DNA from: Pseudomaricurvus sp033283175
GTDB taxonomy: Bacteria; Pseudomonadota; Gammaproteobacteria; Pseudomonadales; Cellvibrionaceae
NCBI GenBank assembly: GCA_033283175.1
Contig: JAWMQM010000001.1
Location: 1,736,001-1,800,000 of the forward strand
DNA length: 64,000 nucleotides
Reading direction: 5' to 3'
Positions 32,887 to 40,764 of this stretch are shown one piece after another. Position 1 is the stretch's first letter, and each line of letters opens with the position of its first letter. The notes under the pieces were generated by a model. That model ran no database searches. It saw only the letters and a list, made by a program, of their open reading frames with translations, and had not been told where the DNA came from. The translations under genes were made by a program, and so were the position numbers.

Positions 32887-33243
32887 TCAGGGCTTCAGTG
32901 CCGACAGTTCGGCTTTCAGGGCTTGAACGTGTTGCATCCGGGCCAGCCCCTCGCCGCCGGAGGTCGCGCAGGTCGCACACCACTGGGCGCGTTCCAGCGC
33001 TTTGGCCAGCAAAAATTCCCGCACACCTGTGTCAGAGACCTTCCCGCTCGCAGCCTGCAGCACCAGGGCGCCGAAGTCATGGTCCTGCGGCCATGGCAGT
33101 TTGTCAGCTTCAAGCTCGAACGAATGGTAATGTGCGTCAGCATCTTTTGAGGTTGGGGTTGAGGCCATTACCTGCCCAATCGCTTCGATAACAGTGGGAT
33201 CAAACCCGGCTTTGATAATGCCGTTGCGGGTATGTTCGTACAT
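32887..33243 (-). CDS. Hypothetical protein (about 118 residues)
   Basis: MYEHTRNGIIKAGFDPTVIE starts a soluble, helical product with QHVQALKAELSALKP at the end and a CATCAT segment (WCATCATSGGEG) in the C-terminal half. The start could also be the ATG 24 bp upstream. No family recognised. It lies between two other unknown genes, 36 bp from the one upstream, in the same direction. Confidence 0.55.
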   Translation of the reverse strand: MYEHTRNGIIKAGFDPTVIEAIGQVMASTPTSKDADAHYHSFELEADKLPWPQDHDFGALVLQAASGKVSDTGVREFLLAKALERAQWCATCATSGGEGLARMQHVQALKAELSALKP

Positions 33244-33279
33244 GGGGTGTTGTTCCCTGTTTTGCATCAGGAGTCCCGC

Positions 33280-33711
33280 TCACGGTTGCTCCTGGTTCTC
33301 AATATCCGCACGTATCTGCTCAAATTCGCTATCGTCGATTGGGCGGGCGTGATTGCCCATATACTGCATGGCTTCCACAAAAACCTCTTCCCATTTCTGG
33401 CCGCAGGAGCATTGGTACCAGGCATCCACGTACCAGCTGCCACCGCCGGCGATAAGCGTAAACTCGAATCCCAGTTGTTGCAGGGTGTGAATGCTCCTGG
33501 GGTAGCCATTGTGGCGGCCGGACGCCCTCAGGCCCTCGAAAGTGCAGGTGCATTTCAGGTGAGAGACGTCTGCCTGGGCGAAATTGAAATCCCACCACTC
33601 ATCCCACTCCCATTCGCCCGACCGGTAGCGGTCCAGCTCCGTGATGTCTGAGCCGGTGGTGTCCTTAAAACGCTGTATTTGGCCTTTATCCCGCGGTGTC
33701 AGCTCTCTCAT
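33280..33711 (-). CDS. Hypothetical protein with a Trp-rich segment and CxC pairs (about 143 residues)
   Basis: MRELTPRDKGQIQRFKDTTG opens a product with a strongly aromatic stretch GEWEWDEWWDFNFAQA, then LKCTCTFEGLRAS, and later AWYQCSCGQKWEEVF. The CTC and CSC pairs could hold zinc or be disulfides, but the protein has no signal peptide. No family recognised. A GTG 13 codons upstream is an alternative start. Confidence 0.55.
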   Translation of the reverse strand: MRELTPRDKGQIQRFKDTTGSDITELDRYRSGEWEWDEWWDFNFAQADVSHLKCTCTFEGLRASGRHNGYPRSIHTLQQLGFEFTLIAGGGSWYVDAWYQCSCGQKWEEVFVEAMQYMGNHARPIDDSEFEQIRADIENQEQP

Positions 33712-33869
33712 TGAATCCAGTATGTCCTTGCAAATTCGGTGGTACACCAATTATGCATTGCCCAGCGCGGCATCGCTCGTCGTGAAGCTGGCTTTTCAGG
33801 TCAAGTGAGATGTGGATCTCACCAGATCCGCGCCTGTCATCCCGGTCGCGAAGCCAGCGACAAGGTTGC

Positions 33870-34469
33870 CTAAAGTTCGAGATTTTGGATCCTGGTCCCG
33901 CAGTATCCACAATGGCCAACAACAAAGGGCATAAAGGCTCTGCAGGTCGGGCAACCAAAGCTGGTACTTAACAAGCTGGGAGCCTGGTGCTTCTGCTGGC
34001 AGCTATCACAATAGTAATAGTCCGACTCAGGAATATTATCTGCGCGTTCATCTGCCGGAAAAAGGCTGGACTTGTAAGGGAAGGAGTACTCCGTAGTAGA
34101 GTACTGATAGGGAGCAACACCCTCACCACAGTGGATGCAGTGACTCAATTGCGCAGGTCGCATCTTTGGCGGTTTTGGCCGCTGCAGCTTGTATGGCTGT
34201 TCGGATGAGATCGGTACCGGGAGGGTGTCTGTCGGGCCCCCGATTGGGGTGGGTGAGCGATTCTGGACCGTCCGGGCACTGCTCTGTTCGAGGTAGCTTT
34301 CCTTGATTTCCACTTGGGTCATGTGCGCATGGCAGGCCGAGCAGCAGAGGAGCAGCCAGGAGGAAGGCCCGGAGTCATTCCTGTCCCCGGGCATATCCAG
34401 GACAAGGCGTGAGAGGGTAAATGTATTGTGACCACATTCATCGCAGTGGTAATTGTGTCGTGCAACCAA
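33870..34469 (-). CDS. Hypothetical zinc-ribbon protein (199 residues)
   Basis: The product has four CxxC-type pairs: HCDECGHNTF at the start, CCSACHAH, SHCIHCGEGV in the middle, YYCDSCQQKH, GCPTCRAF and HCGYCGTRI at the end, i.e. several zinc ribbons connected by a Ser/Pro-rich linker. The start is a TTG with AGGAG at ideal distance. Such multi-ribbon proteins often bind nucleic acids, but the family is not recognised. It heads the run of small unknown genes. Confidence 0.65.
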   Translation of the reverse strand: MVARHNYHCDECGHNTFTLSRLVLDMPGDRNDSGPSSWLLLCCSACHAHMTQVEIKESYLEQSSARTVQNRSPTPIGGPTDTLPVPISSEQPYKLQRPKPPKMRPAQLSHCIHCGEGVAPYQYSTTEYSFPYKSSLFPADERADNIPESDYYYCDSCQQKHQAPSLLSTSFGCPTCRAFMPFVVGHCGYCGTRIQNLEL

Positions 34470-34505
34470 TTTAAAACTCCTGTTTTTGTCTGGTAGGGGA
34501 TTGTT

Positions 34506-34610
34506 GGGGTCAGAGTAATTGATAAATCTGATAAAGTATCGCGGCTGTCCCGGTAGGAATCGGTTTCTCTGTTTTAAAGGGTTATGACCCGATAGGTCCT
34601 GATTGGACGG
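34506..34610. repeat. REP-like palindromic element A
   Basis: GGGGTCAGAGTAATTGAT (34506-34523) is the start of an imperfect palindrome family found again at 35477-35535 and 41597-41623. A downstream partner arm, TTTCTCTGTTTTAAAGGGTT with ATGACCCGATAGG (34561-34593), is diverged. It lies between the zinc-ribbon gene and the Tim44-like gene. Confidence 0.55.
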
Positions 34611-34634
34611 ACTAACTAACAGCTTGCCTCACCG

Positions 34635-35372
34635 TCAGGCGCGCAGATTCATGGATACGGTTGTCTCTATATCCGGTAGCTCTTTCACCAGCTTCGCGTA
34701 GGCCAGGGACATGCTGGCTTCCTCAATGGCTGCAACCTTCCACTGACCGTTTTCCAGCGTAAGCGACCATATGGTTTCCACCACTTTATAGCGTTTGCTC
34801 CCCTCAACAACCTTCCCGCTTTTGCGGTCCTGAAGGTAGTCCCGCATATTGGCCGATATGGATATCACCACCATGGAGTCCTCATGTTCTGCGCCCTGGT
34901 TTCTGTGGACAAAGAGCAGCGGCCTGATGTTGGTGATTTTCTTTACCTTACAGATGTTCTGCAGCCCTTGTTGCTTCCATCTGTCCAAATGTGCCAGTTG
35001 CTGATGCTGCCAGTACCAGTCGGTCATCCAGCCGGAGGTGTCAGACAGGTTTTCGGTCTCCCAGCTGGAGTGCACCCGGTAGAAGCACTCCACAGCCCGT
35101 CCCTGAATTCTTAACCATTCAAAGTTCGGGTTGTACGCGGACATAAAGTGCAGGTCTTTTTTGGCACGGCGCTCCGCCACCTTTTCGCGCCATAACACGC
35201 TGATAATCAGGGGCATGAAGAATACGACCAATACTGCGAGCAGGATTCTGCCCCAGAAGGTTTCGAAGGCGGCGCTGGCAATCTTCCCGCCCGGGCCCGC
35301 CAGCGCGGGGCCTGCGATCAAGAAAATAGCCACCGTGGTAAGGGCTAAAAATGAGAGTTTCTTGCTGATCAT
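34635..35372 (-). CDS. Tim44-like membrane-anchored protein
   Basis: The 245-residue protein begins MISKKLSFLALTTVAIFLIA, a signal peptide or anchor ending at ALAGPGG, then another hydrophobic stretch LLAVLVVFFMPLIISVL. The C-terminal half (about residues 90-245) reads RVHSSWETENLSDTSGWMTD, WYWQHQQLAHLDRWKQQGLQ, VVISISANMRDY and WSLTLENGQWKVAAIEEASM, resembling the Tim44/MBA1 fold, which binds membranes or translocated protein. AGGGA precedes the ATG. Function in bacteria is poorly known. The first 24 codons and the promoter exist as a second copy near 36605-36754. Confidence 0.7.
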   Translation of the reverse strand: MISKKLSFLALTTVAIFLIAGPALAGPGGKIASAAFETFWGRILLAVLVVFFMPLIISVLWREKVAERRAKKDLHFMSAYNPNFEWLRIQGRAVECFYRVHSSWETENLSDTSGWMTDWYWQHQQLAHLDRWKQQGLQNICKVKKITNIRPLLFVHRNQGAEHEDSMVVISISANMRDYLQDRKSGKVVEGSKRYKVVETIWSLTLENGQWKVAAIEEASMSLAYAKLVKELPDIETTVSMNLRA

Positions 35373-35447
35373 GCTGTGTGTCCCTGCTGGTGTTATCCAT
35401 GATGGGGTGGATGATCTGGTTAGACGGACAAAAAGCAGATTTGAATG
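35353..35447. repeat. 95-bp repeat, copy 1 (5' end of the Tim44-like gene)
   Basis: This segment covers the first codons and the upstream region of the Tim44-like gene. Copy 2 is at 36660-36754, differing at about ten positions. Shared stretches include CCATGATGGGGTGGATGATC and AGACGGACAAAAAG. Confidence 0.85.
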
Positions 35448-35476
35448 ATTTCGGAGATCAAGGGGGGGAAGGAATT

Positions 35477-35535
35477 AATGGGATCAGGGTAATTGATCGC
35501 TCGGAATCTCTATTTCAAATGACCCTGACCCCATT
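35477..35535 (+). repeat. REP-like palindromic element B
   Basis: Arms AATGGGATCAGGGTAATT (35477-35494) and AATGACCCTGACCCCATT (35518-35535) match at 16 of 18 positions around a 23-nt loop. Behind it lies a short direct repeat of CATTGGTCTA in the segment 35532-35577. The same core is seen at 34506 and 41597. Confidence 0.75.
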
Positions 35536-35745
35536 GGTCTACATTGGTCTATTTCCATTGGTCTATTGGTCTCATTGACGCTTTGGGCAGAGGCAGCCAC
35601 ACCTCCGGCGGGTAACCTACACAGGAGGATGATTAATTTTTAATCGGTTCTGGCGGCGAGCAATACGTATTGGCACATATTCTTGTAAAAATTACACCTT
35701 AACAAAAACAACGGATGGGTGCGTAGCGCCTGCATAAACGCAAAC

Positions 35746-35771
35746 AAAAAAGCGGGGCTTAATAGCCCCGC
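35746..35771 (-). terminator. Rho-independent terminator of the PEP-CTERM gene
   Basis: On the minus strand, GCGGGGCT-ATTA-AGCCCCGC forms an 8-bp GC-rich stem followed by TTTTTT. It lies 30 bp after the PEP-CTERM stop codon. Confidence 0.88.
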
Positions 35772-35800
35772 CTTTCTGTTTGTCCGAATTAATCCAATTT

Positions 35801-36484
35801 TTAGGCTTTTACTTTTCTTCGGGTCAGACCCAAACCAGCCAACCCCAAACCAAGAAGCACCAGGCTGCCGGGCTCCGGAACGGAAGCGACCTCTGACATT
35901 ACAAAAAAAGCAATGTCGTAATCACGAGAAGCATTTAGACCTCTAACTCCCCCAACGCTGTATCCAGAACCAAAATACGTAGGTGTAATCCCTGGATTCT
36001 GTGTGCTGAAATAAGTGCCGTGTGACCCGCTGTCAAAATTAGTGTGAATTGAAAGTGCTTGGTTTCCACCCACATAACTGCTTGTGTCTGCAGAGTTCTG
36101 TGTTATCGCATCGCCCAAAGCAGTAAAGCCAAACGAGAAGCCATTGTAATACCACGAAGCGCCGTTGAAGTCGTGCGTTGTGTTGTGAGCGGTATAAGTA
36201 GAAAACTCGCCCCAAGTAACAGCTGCGCCCGCAAGAACCATGTCGTCACTATTGCGGATTCCTGCAAGATAGATCCAGTCAGAATCACTCAGGCCGCCAA
36301 ATACTGTAGCAATCTCAGAAGTCAGGCCGAAATTCTCACGGTAGTGGTATGACCAGCCGTCATTCAGGATTTCGCTTACGTTAATATCATTTTCGATCCC
36401 ATAAGGGATGATTGCTGCGCTAACAGTGCTGGAAAGAACGGAAATTCCCATCGCCAGTATTATTGTCGCCAGCTTATCCCTCAT
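35801..36484 (-). CDS. Exported PEP-CTERM sorting-domain protein
   Basis: The 227-residue product has a signal peptide (MRDKLATIILAMGISVLSST, cleavage near VSA|AI) and ends VPEPGSLVLLGLGLAGLGLT followed by RRK, the PEP-CTERM signal: PEP motif, hydrophobic helix, Arg-rich end. PEP-CTERM proteins are cleaved and anchored by an exosortase, which is not in this window. The body is Asn/Ser/Gly-rich with SDSDWIYLAGIRNSDD and ASWYYNGFSFGFTALG, no enzyme motifs. The gene is AT-richer than its neighbours. It has its own terminator and stands alone. Confidence 0.87.
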   Translation of the reverse strand: MRDKLATIILAMGISVLSSTVSAAIIPYGIENDINVSEILNDGWSYHYRENFGLTSEIATVFGGLSDSDWIYLAGIRNSDDMVLAGAAVTWGEFSTYTAHNTTHDFNGASWYYNGFSFGFTALGDAITQNSADTSSYVGGNQALSIHTNFDSGSHGTYFSTQNPGITPTYFGSGYSVGGVRGLNASRDYDIAFFVMSEVASVPEPGSLVLLGLGLAGLGLTRRKVKA

Positions 36485-36604
36485 TACCTTTCTCCTTGAA
36501 AATGATTGATATTTTAAACTTAATTCTGGATAAGCATAATTTGTGCCATCAAAAAAACCTTTGAATTGTAAAGCTTTTTTCAGAAACCACTTTTCGACCG
36601 TAAA

Positions 36605-36679
36605 CTATTCCGACGCTTTTCGATGCACGAAAATAACCGCCATTGAGATTGCCAATAGTGAGAGTTTCTCGCTGATCAT
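36605..36679 (-). pseudogene. Remnant copy of the Tim44-like gene (N-terminus)
   Basis: The minus strand reads MISEKLSLLAISMAVIFVHR followed by KASE and a stop codon, clearly related to MISKKLSFLALTTVAIF of the gene at 34635-35372. The copy ends after 24 codons and the rest of the gene is missing. Together with the promoter region it forms a 95-bp repeat (36660-36754). Confidence 0.8.
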
Positions 36680-36754
36680 GCGGTGTGCCCCTGCTGTTGT
36701 TAGCCATGATGGGGTGGATGATCAGATCAGACGGACAAAAAGTAGATTTGAATG
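36660..36754. repeat. 95-bp repeat, copy 2
   Basis: Matches the segment 35353-35447. Similarity fades beyond 36754, though TCTCTTTCAAGTGGCCCTGC (from 36781) still echoes the REP-like element B region TCTCTATTTCAAATGACCCT. Confidence 0.82.
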
Positions 36755-36873
36755 GGTTTTTCAGTGTTGATTGCAGCGTTTCTCTTTCAAGTGGCCCTGC
36801 TACTATTGGTTGCCGTAAGGCTACTTCCGGTGCTGAAGTCGGTTACATCAAAAGAAGCCCTGCACTCAAAAGT

Positions 36874-37230
36874 TACTGCACCTCCCCCATAGTTCGCAAC
36901 GCCACACTGGCCGCCGCCGTCCGGTTCTCCACCCCAATCTACTGATACACCTACTCCAGGTGTTTGTTAACCGTGCGGGGGCTGATGCTGAGGATCTCAC
37001 CGATTTCGCGGTTGGTTTTGCCGCAGGCGATCCAGTACAGGGCTTCGGCTTCGCGGCCGGTGAGGTTGAGCTTTTTCTGGAACAGCTGTTGTAGCGACAG
37101 TTCGTCGTTGCCCGATATGCGCAGCAGGTACTCTTCGCGGCCGCGTTGTTCCACAAACGCCAGCACCATGGTTTTCGGCAGTTCCGGCAGGCGAATTTTC
37201 TGTTGCGGGGTGGGGTGGTTGGCGAGCCAT
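36874..37230 (-). pseudogene. Duplicated 3' end of the response-regulator gene, with stop codons
   Basis: This segment repeats the last part of the LuxR-type response regulator (43018-43374) at high identity: EWLANHPTPQQK, FVEQRGREEYLL, LNLTGREAE, WIACGKTNREIGEILSISPR and TVNKHLE. In this copy two CAG codons have become TAG (LE*VYQ*IGVENR), so no full helix-turn-helix can be made, and the N-terminal receiver is missing. The left end begins TACTGCACCTCCCCC and the right end stops at GAGCCAT, sharp boundaries without an obvious insertion sequence. Confidence 0.9.
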
Positions 37231-37273
37231 TTCATGCTGGTCTAACAGTCGCCTACCTTATGGACTACTTTTC

Positions 37274-37287
37274 CGACCAAATGGTCG
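37274..37287 (+). promoter_or_regulatory. Candidate TetR-type operator upstream of the dioxygenase/P450 cluster
   Basis: CGACCAAATGGTCG is an inverted repeat with perfect 6-bp arms around AA. The GACCAnnTGGTC core is the type recognised by RutR and other TetR-family repressors. It lies 122 bp upstream of the dioxygenase start. No TetR gene is intact in the window, so the regulator would be encoded elsewhere. Confidence 0.55.
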
Positions 37288-37408
37288 TATTATATTGACC
37301 TGAATCAAGTGGGGGAGGAGTCCTGCCGAGTAGCATGCTTTCCAGTAACGCCGTTGTTTGGTCTGAACCTCGAAAATAAATACATATCTGTCAGGAATGG
37401 GTACAACG

Positions 37409-38248
37409 ATGAGCACCGCAGTCAATCAAAAAGCCGTACTGGAATCCGTGAACATTTCAGAGAACATTGGGGCCCGGGTTTTAAATACAAAAGATGAAAT
37501 ACTCAGTGGTGATTTTGCTCAGGAATTGCAGGATCTACTGGAAAATCGGGGTGTACTGGTCCTCCCGCGGATCAATTTCAACGACGAAGAGCAGCTCGCC
37601 TTCACCCACCTGCTGGGCAACTTCATGCCAGATATGGCGGGCCAGAAACTCTACAATATTTCCCTCGATAAAGAGAAGAACGCCAACCGTGATTACCTGA
37701 AAGGCTCCCTCTTCTGGCACATCGACGGCACCATGAACAGTGAACCCATTGGCGCGGCTGTGCTGAGCAGCAAGGTGCTGCCAACATGGGGTGGCAATAC
37801 CGAATTCTGTAACACCTACGCGGCCTATGAGGCGCTGCCGGAAGCCACTAAGCGAGAGATTGAAGACCTTCGTGTAGTGCACTCGATGTGGAATACCCTC
37901 ATGTACCACACACCTGAGCCCACGCGTCAGGAGCTTGAAGATTACATGACCAAAGGTGAGGTTGAGCTGCCGTTGGTGTGGACACATGAGTCCGGGCGTA
38001 AGTCCCTGGTGCTTGGTAATACTGCGGCCCGGATTGTCGGTATGGAACCCATGCAAAGCGCACTGCTGTTGCATGGATTGCGGGAACATGCGACCAGCGC
38101 GCCTTTCCATTACACCCACGAATGGTCATTGGGCGACACCGTGATTTGGGACAATACCGGGACCATGCATCGTGCCATGCCTTACGACCCGGACTGCGGT
38201 CGGCTTCTGGTACGCACGAAAACTTCAGGTATCGAACCTATCAAGTAG
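37409..38248 (+). CDS. TauD/TfdA-type Fe(II)/2-oxoglutarate dioxygenase
   Basis: The roughly 279-residue protein has the jelly-roll dioxygenase pattern: FWHIDGTM with the iron ligands His104 and Asp106, GTMHRAMPYD with His254, and RLLVRTKTSG with Arg265/269 that bind 2-oxoglutarate. The start is taken at MSTAVNQ; an ATG 4 codons upstream is possible. TauD-type enzymes hydroxylate taurine, herbicides, carnitine precursors and natural products. It is followed by a ferredoxin and a P450, suggesting a two-oxygenase pathway for one compound. Confidence 0.9.
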   Translation: MSTAVNQKAVLESVNISENIGARVLNTKDEILSGDFAQELQDLLENRGVLVLPRINFNDEEQLAFTHLLGNFMPDMAGQKLYNISLDKEKNANRDYLKGSLFWHIDGTMNSEPIGAAVLSSKVLPTWGGNTEFCNTYAAYEALPEATKREIEDLRVVHSMWNTLMYHTPEPTRQELEDYMTKGEVELPLVWTHESGRKSLVLGNTAARIVGMEPMQSALLLHGLREHATSAPFHYTHEWSLGDTVIWDNTGTMHRAMPYDPDCGRLLVRTKTSGIEPIK

Positions 38249-38272
38249 GGATTTCCACTGCACTGCTCTCGC

Positions 38273-38300
38273 CCGAACCCGTTTTCAAGGTCGGGTTCGG
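38273..38300 (+). other. Intergenic hairpin in the dioxygenase-ferredoxin gap
   Basis: CCGAACCCG and CGGGTTCGG make a perfect 9-bp stem with a 10-nt loop. It lacks a T-run and lies in a 157 bp gap between co-oriented genes, so it is more likely an mRNA-processing or attenuating element than a terminator. Confidence 0.55.
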
Positions 38301-38405
38301 TGAGTGGCCCCGCTGGAAAAACCGCTCAATCAGTGCTGCGAAGAAACGGGGTTAACAGACCTTTGGATCTCACAATAAACAAAAAGCTTGTTGGAGTTTT
38401 ATAAG

Positions 38406-38723
38406 ATGACAGAAATTCTTGTTACCACACGGGACGGGACCGAAACTGCTCTCGCATTTACGCCCTCCATGTCGTTAATGCAGACCATCTGTGATGGCGG
38501 CATTGACGAACTCGCCGCGATTTGCGGGGGTGTCTGCTCTTGTGCGACCTGTCATGTCTACATCGCTGATGAATTCCTGGAAGGGCTGCCGGCCATGAGT
38601 GAAGACGAGGACGCATTGTTGGATGGTGTTCCGTACCGGACCGCCAACTCACGACTTTCCTGCCAGATCCGCTTAACAGATGAAAACAATGGTATGCGAG
38701 TGATAATCGCCGAAGACGAATAA
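38406..38723 (+). CDS. [2Fe-2S] ferredoxin
   Basis: The 105-residue adrenodoxin-type ferredoxin has CGGVCSCATCHVYIADEF with Cys ligands in the C-x5-C-x2-C arrangement and the fourth Cys in RLSCQIRL. The start is MTEILVTTRDG, with TTGGAG upstream. It is flanked by the dioxygenase and P450 genes on the same strand, and its obvious job is electron transfer to the P450; no ferredoxin reductase gene is in the window, so that partner must be encoded elsewhere. Confidence 0.95.
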   Translation: MTEILVTTRDGTETALAFTPSMSLMQTICDGGIDELAAICGGVCSCATCHVYIADEFLEGLPAMSEDEDALLDGVPYRTANSRLSCQIRLTDENNGMRVIIAEDE

Positions 38724-38773
38724 GCAGCTATACCGCGAGTTTTAAGTACGATTGAACCAATGAGGAAAATATA

Positions 38774-40054
38774 ATGACAACGCTTTCCCCGGAAAAAAGA
38801 GATTACTTTGCAGACTTGGCGATCTGTCGAGAGCCCTATCAATACTTCAGCGATATGCTGAAAATTGGCCCTGTTGTGCAAATGGAGTCAACCGATGCTC
38901 TGATGGTGACAGGTTACAACGAGTGCATTGAAGTGCTCCGTAACCACAAGGATTTTTCCTCCTACAATTCCAGTGTTGGTGCTGGCTATCCATTGCCTTT
39001 CGTGCCGGAAGGCAGTGATATCTCCGAACAGATGGAAGCCAATAAAGATAAAATGCCTCATGGCGAGCTGCTGGTTAATCAGGATGGCATGCGCCACAGT
39101 GAGCTGCGGTCATTGATGAATCCACTGTTTACCCCCAGCCGCCTGAAAGCCAATGAGGCGTTTATCAAGGAGTATGCAGCTGAGGTTGTTAAGGATGCTG
39201 TGAGTAAGGGTAGTGGGGAAATGGTAAATGAAATCGCCACGCCGTTTGTGACCATGGTTGTTGCTGATCTGTTAGGTGTTCCCGTTGAAGACAGAGCTAA
39301 ATTCCGGGCGGTTATTGACTCTGCTCCCAGGCCCGGAAGCATGACGGAGGACTCAAATACGGAAGAGTTTACGGGGCCGCTCGAGTACATGGCGCGCTTT
39401 TTTGCCGAGTATATTATTGATCGTCGTAACAGCCCGCGTGACGATGTGTTGACCAAGCTGGCCACCATCACTTATCCGGACGGAAAGCTGCCGGAGTTAA
39501 AAGACCTGGTTACCCTGGCTGGCACTATTTTTGGCGCGGGCCAGGACACCAGTGCCAAATTGCTCAGTACCTCCATGCGTTATCTGGTGGAAAATCAGGA
39601 GTTGCAGGGGCAGCTGAGGGCCAACCCCGATCTCATTCCGGCCTTTATTGAAGAGGTTCTCCGGCTGGAGGGGCCAACCAAAGCGACGTTCCGTCTTGCC
39701 CGCCGGGATAGCACCATTGGCGGTGTAGAGGTTCCGGCTGGAAAGCGTATTGTGGTTGCCCTGGCGGCAGGTAATCGCGATCCCGAGCGCTGGGAAAACC
39801 CGCATGAATTCCAGATGGGCCGGCGCCGGGCGCAGGAACACCTGTCATTCAGCAGGGGAGCACACGCCTGCGCAGGTGCTCCACTTGCTCGAGCAGAGAT
39901 TCGAATGATCCTCGAGGAGTTTTTGGCGCAAACATCGGCCATCGAGCTGTCGGAATATCACCATGGGCCGGCAGAAGATCGTAATATAGAGTACGACGCC
40001 AGCTTCTTCATTCGGGGCCTTTCGTCTCTGCATGTAAATTTTACGCCGGCTTAA
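38774..40054 (+). CDS. Cytochrome P450
   Basis: The 426-residue class I (soluble bacterial) P450 has the heme-binding loop SFSRGAHACAGAPLAR with Cys366, the ExxR pair Glu294/Arg297 (IEEVLRLEG), and the I-helix AGQDTS (255-260), in which Gly-Gln replaces the more usual Gly-x-Glu. The N-terminus has no membrane anchor. It is 50 bp downstream of the ferredoxin, its likely electron donor. A terminator follows at 40085. The substrate may be an aliphatic or terpenoid compound, but sequence alone does not tell. Confidence 0.95.
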   Translation: MTTLSPEKRDYFADLAICREPYQYFSDMLKIGPVVQMESTDALMVTGYNECIEVLRNHKDFSSYNSSVGAGYPLPFVPEGSDISEQMEANKDKMPHGELLVNQDGMRHSELRSLMNPLFTPSRLKANEAFIKEYAAEVVKDAVSKGSGEMVNEIATPFVTMVVADLLGVPVEDRAKFRAVIDSAPRPGSMTEDSNTEEFTGPLEYMARFFAEYIIDRRNSPRDDVLTKLATITYPDGKLPELKDLVTLAGTIFGAGQDTSAKLLSTSMRYLVENQELQGQLRANPDLIPAFIEEVLRLEGPTKATFRLARRDSTIGGVEVPAGKRIVVALAAGNRDPERWENPHEFQMGRRRAQEHLSFSRGAHACAGAPLARAEIRMILEEFLAQTSAIELSEYHHGPAEDRNIEYDASFFIRGLSSLHVNFTPA

Positions 40055-40084
40055 GCAAGGCAGTTATTCCCTGAGGTGACACGC

Positions 40085-40115
40085 AAGGATGGTGATCAAG
40101 CCATCCTTATTTTTC
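40085..40115 (+). terminator. Rho-independent terminator after the P450 gene
   Basis: AAGGATGG-TGATCAAG-CCATCCTT forms an 8-bp stem with an 8-nt loop followed by ATTTTTC. It is 30 bp after the P450 stop. Confidence 0.88.
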
Positions 40116-40259
40116 TATGAGTAACACCTGGATTGTCTTTCTGCATAAATGTTAATCGGCCCCTGGCTTGTAAAAAGATCCATAAAAAAGGGACTGTAAA
40201 GTTTGTGTCAGGGGGATCGAATAGCCTGAGACGGCAGATTGAAGCAGTCTCTGGGTGTC

Positions 40260-40661
40260 TCAGCGTGATCTGCGCCAGCAGAAAATCATCGGGGCGGCAG
40301 CAAACCAGATAAGGCCGATGATGTACGCTCCTCCTGCAACCGGATCCCTGCCTGCCAGGTATTCGGCCATGGTCAGTCCCCGGATCGATAGCACAAACGA
40401 GAACTCGATGGCCAGCAGCATGAGCAGTGCGATCATGCCTACCAGCGCTGCCCTGCCCAGGTTGAGGGAGGTGGCATACCTGCCGGTCAGGTAGTGGGCT
40501 GCTATACCGCAGATCAGGAGCATGACCGGCATCTCGGCCAGCTCTGCATAGCGTTCGCCAATCAGGTCGGCAACTGCCAGAACCCGAACCACACCCAGTG
40601 CAAACCCAGCCGAAAATACAATGATGAAGTAGAGCGCCGAGATTCTTAGCAGTGTCGACAT
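40260..40661 (-). CDS. Four-helix membrane protein, unknown
   Basis: The 133-residue product has four hydrophobic segments: LYFIIVFSAGFALGVVRVLA, AEMPVMLLICGIAAHYLTG, ALVGMIALLMLLAIEFSFV and AYIIGLIWFAAAPMIFCW. VRVLAVADLIGERYAELAEM in the first loop contains conserved-looking charged residues. No family recognised beyond a general small integral membrane protein. It is 103 bp from the VIT gene in the same direction. Confidence 0.72.
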   Translation of the reverse strand: MSTLLRISALYFIIVFSAGFALGVVRVLAVADLIGERYAELAEMPVMLLICGIAAHYLTGRYATSLNLGRAALVGMIALLMLLAIEFSFVLSIRGLTMAEYLAGRDPVAGGAYIIGLIWFAAAPMIFCWRRSR

Positions 40662-40764
40662 GCTGCCACCTACAGTAATTCTGTTACTTCTTACGCCGTT
40701 TATCTTGTTGGGCGTCGTGACCGCTCGCCCAGAGTCATCGTTATGTCAGGGGTGTTGGTATGGC

